Assembly: GCA_004295885.1 (NCBI GenBank)
Contig: SEDG01000295.1
Location: 1 to 8,824, forward strand
DNA length: 8,824 nucleotides
Direction: 5' to 3'
Origin: Pedobacter sp.
Lineage (GTDB): Bacteria > Bacteroidota > Bacteroidia > Sphingobacteriales > Sphingobacteriaceae
The notes beneath the pieces were generated by a model. It saw only the letters and a program-made list of their open reading frames with translations, made no database searches and was not told the DNA's origin. Numbering within the stretch: the stretch's first letter is position 1; each line of letters opens with the position of its first letter. Made by a program: the position numbers and the translations under genes. Below, piece by piece: positions 6,709-8,824 of the stretch.

Positions 6709-8818
6709 GTAATAAACTATCTACGTTTTGTGTTCTGCCAATGGCGATTGCTTTTAAATAATCATACTGTGCCTGTAAGGAATTTCCAGGAAAACGAGCA
6801 TTTGTCTCGTTAACTGCATTTATCACACTCGTAAAGTCCTTTTTCTCGTAGTTAGCAAAAACGGTATTATAAACCTTGTTCACTTCTGCATCAAGTGCAT
6901 TTTGTTTAGCCGAAAAATTAGGGTCTAAAATAGTTTTAGCATAAACTGAACCAGGGTATTTTGCTAACACTAAATTTCTAAAACTTTCAGATTTTGCTGG
7001 ATAACTGCTTTTATAACCAAGATATAAGCTATAATAAACAGCATCTAAGTGGTTGTTTTGCGGGTAACGGGCTAAGAGGGTTTCATAAACCTTAATCGCT
7101 TCTTGTTCATCACCTAAGACTTGCTGATAAAAAGCGGCAATCTCAAAATAAGCATCAATGATCTGTTGGTCGGATTTCTGTACTAAATCGGACGTAAGGG
7201 GTAGCCTGGCCATGTAAGCAGCAACCTTCGCACCTGTACCCTCATTAGCAACCTGCCCATTTCCTATGGCTTGATTATTATCAATTACATTAGCTTGGTT
7301 TTGCTGATTAACTTGCTGCGAAGATTTAATACTTTGGCGCCAATTATCTTCTAAAGGTCTATTTCCCCAACGTTTTTTGAAATCGGTAAATCCTCTACTA
7401 ACCGCAGAAACATTATTGAAATAGAAGGTGCTACTTTTTTGAGACTTATCGCCGTCATCCTTTACGTTACTATTGTCTACCTTAATATTTGCGTTTGGAA
7501 TAACCTTTGGCTCAAAAATCTCGTTAATTCTTCTTTCACGAGCTTGTTGTGGCAAACGAGCAATCATTTGCAAAGTGTCTTGCTCTGCAATTAATTGATA
7601 ACGTTGTGTTAAATATTCTAAGTTCTGACTGATTTTTAAAATTGCCTCATAACTTGGATATGTTTTAGGTAATGTAGTTGCTGCACTATCATAATATAGT
7701 TTCGCATTCACATAATTTCCTAAATTTTTAAAGTTAAGTTCAGCCAGCTTTAAATATGACAAGCCTTTTTGATATTGATTGCGAGTACTTTTTTTAGCAG
7801 ATAACTTATAATATTCTTCAGCTTTTGCAAAATCCTTATCCCCAAAATAATCTTCAGCTACCTCATAATAAATTTGGTCTGTGTAGTCGAAGTTTTTATC
7901 ATCCTTTAATAACTTTAATAGAGCTTGCTTCCTGTTAGATGACTGGTCATTTAGTAGATCGTTAATTCGAATTTTACTCAGCTTGGCGTTAAAATACATT
8001 TCAAAAGGTGCATTGCTATTCTCAACCTTCGTGTAGTTTTTCAAGCTAGCGTCATATTCTTTTTCTTGTTCGTAAAGTTGTGCTAGAATATAAGGCCACC
8101 TAGTTCTACTGTCCATTTTGTTGGTTTCTTTAGTAGCTTGCTCTAAATAGCCAATAGCCTCTTTATATTTGTTTTGGTAAATGCTCATTTGAGCTAAGGT
8201 TGCAAATGGTTCGGCTTTTTCACTTTTTACAGAATCTAAATACACTTTAACGGTATCTAAAACCTTAGCGGCCGGTTCAAAATTCCTAAGCTGCATTAAA
8301 CTTCTTGCTTTCCAAGTAAGGGCAGCCAAGTAAACAGCTTTATCTTTTTTATAAGCTTTCGCTGTATAGTCGAAATATTCTGTAGCCGAAAAATAGTTTC
8401 CTTTATAAAAATTGGTCTTTGCCAAAAGCATATAGGCTTCATCAACATAATTACTCAAGCCTTTTTCGGCAATAATCATTTGAGCCTTTTGGGTAATCTC
8501 ATCTAGTGCTTTAACATTTCCAACAGCAGCAGTTGCAGTCATGAAATCAGCAGTTGTGGGAGCAATATAAACAGATAAAAATTCATCAAACTTATCTTGA
8601 TAGCTTGTAGAAAGCTCATCCTGGTAAGTGTTTAATAAAACATTTGAGTTATAGATGTAGTTATACCTGGCAGACAAGTTTTGCAAACCCCTGTTTGTAG
8701 GATTATCTTTTTGCGTAGAACAAGCATACAAAATCGTGATGCTTAGGCAAGCGGAAAAGAATTTAAAACTAATTTTCGAAAGTTTGTTCAAGAATGTATA
8801 GGTTGTGTATAAATACAA
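6668..8818 (-). CDS. sprE: SprE/PorW T9SS lipoprotein, TPR-rich main part, truncated at its 3' end
   Basis: SprE (PorW) is an outer-membrane-associated TPR lipoprotein required for type IX secretion and gliding. The product has a signal peptide ending in a lipobox LYAC (lipidated Cys33), then the conserved RGLQNLSARYNYIYNSN block (43-59). TPR-like helical repeats follow (about 127-380), then the conserved FYFNNVSAVSRGFTDFKKRW block (465-484), a Gln/Asn-rich linker (about 499-522) and more helical repeats (about 551-690). The frame stays open to the right window edge and offers only a TTG start at 8818, so the true start may lie beyond the window. The last residues after about SLLLAFK (701-707) are frameshift-derived and run into a TGA at 6668. 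The conserved C-terminal domain sits in another frame (6361-6708), and the linker normally joining them is missing. The family call is secure; functionality is doubtful. Confidence 0.9.
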   Translation of the reverse strand: MYLYTTYTFLNKLSKISFKFFSACLSITILYACSTQKDNPTNRGLQNLSARYNYIYNSNVLLNTYQDELSTSYQDKFDEFLSVYIAPTTADFMTATAAVGNVKALDEITQKAQMIIAEKGLSNYVDEAYMLLAKTNFYKGNYFSATEYFDYTAKAYKKDKAVYLAALTWKARSLMQLRNFEPAAKVLDTVKVYLDSVKSEKAEPFATLAQMSIYQNKYKEAIGYLEQATKETNKMDSRTRWPYILAQLYEQEKEYDASLKNYTKVENSNAPFEMYFNAKLSKIRINDLLNDQSSNRKQALLKLLKDDKNFDYTDQIYYEVAEDYFGDKDFAKAEEYYKLSAKKSTRNQYQKGLSYLKLAELNFKNLGNYVNAKLYYDSAATTLPKTYPSYEAILKISQNLEYLTQRYQLIAEQDTLQMIARLPQQARERRINEIFEPKVIPNANIKVDNSNVKDDGDKSQKSSTFYFNNVSAVSRGFTDFKKRWGNRPLEDNWRQSIKSSQQVNQQNQANVIDNNQAIGNGQVANEGTGAKVAAYMARLPLTSDLVQKSDQQIIDAYFEIAAFYQQVLGDEQEAIKVYETLLARYPQNNHLDAVYYSLYLGYKSSYPAKSESFRNLVLAKYPGSVYAKTILDPNFSAKQNALDAEVNKVYNTVFANYEKKDFTSVINAVNETNARFPGNSLQAQYDYLKAIAIGRTQNVDSLLLAFKYLLLCNCCK

Positions 8819-8824
8819 TATAAC

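Overview
The window is chromosomal DNA from a Bacteroidota bacterium. The gliding/type IX secretion (T9SS) genes gldM and gldN, the sprE/porW-type lipoprotein, the AT-rich composition, the A-rich regions before starts and the protein style together point to Sphingobacteriaceae (Pedobacter-like). The genus is an inference from protein style, not a database result.

Layout: on the plus strand, gldM (21-1553) and gldN (1560-2483) form the end of what is normally a gldKLMN operon; gldK and gldL would lie to the left of the window. A 103-bp convergent intergenic region (2484-2586) holds a strong hairpin terminator flanked by two inverted copies of a C/G-rich palindromic repeat. The rest is on the minus strand. 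In transcription order it carries sprE/porW (from the right edge to 6361), a bifunctional class A penicillin-binding protein (6355-4130) and uvrC (4078-2587), very tightly spaced and probably one transcription unit.

The main observation is that two of these minus-strand genes are broken in the same manner. uvrC is split at about 3767-3786: the GIY-YIG nuclease domain lies in one frame and the UVR/endonuclease/HhH part in another, and roughly 100 residues that UvrC normally has between them (including the cysteine-rich Fe-S region) are absent. sprE is split at about 6668-6708: the lipoprotein/TPR part lies in one frame and its conserved C-terminal domain in another, with the usual linker between them missing. 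Both lesions need a missing length of 3k+2 bases to restore the frame. They are either real out-of-frame deletions or paired assembly errors.

Functionally, GldM (inner-membrane motor partner), GldN (periplasmic ring) and SprE (outer-membrane-associated lipoprotein) are parts of the same secretion/gliding machine. PBP1A builds peptidoglycan and UvrC performs nucleotide excision repair. I see no mobile element, CRISPR array, RNA gene or clearly new system. Apart from 2484-2586 and the 51 bp at 4079-4129, the window is coding throughout.
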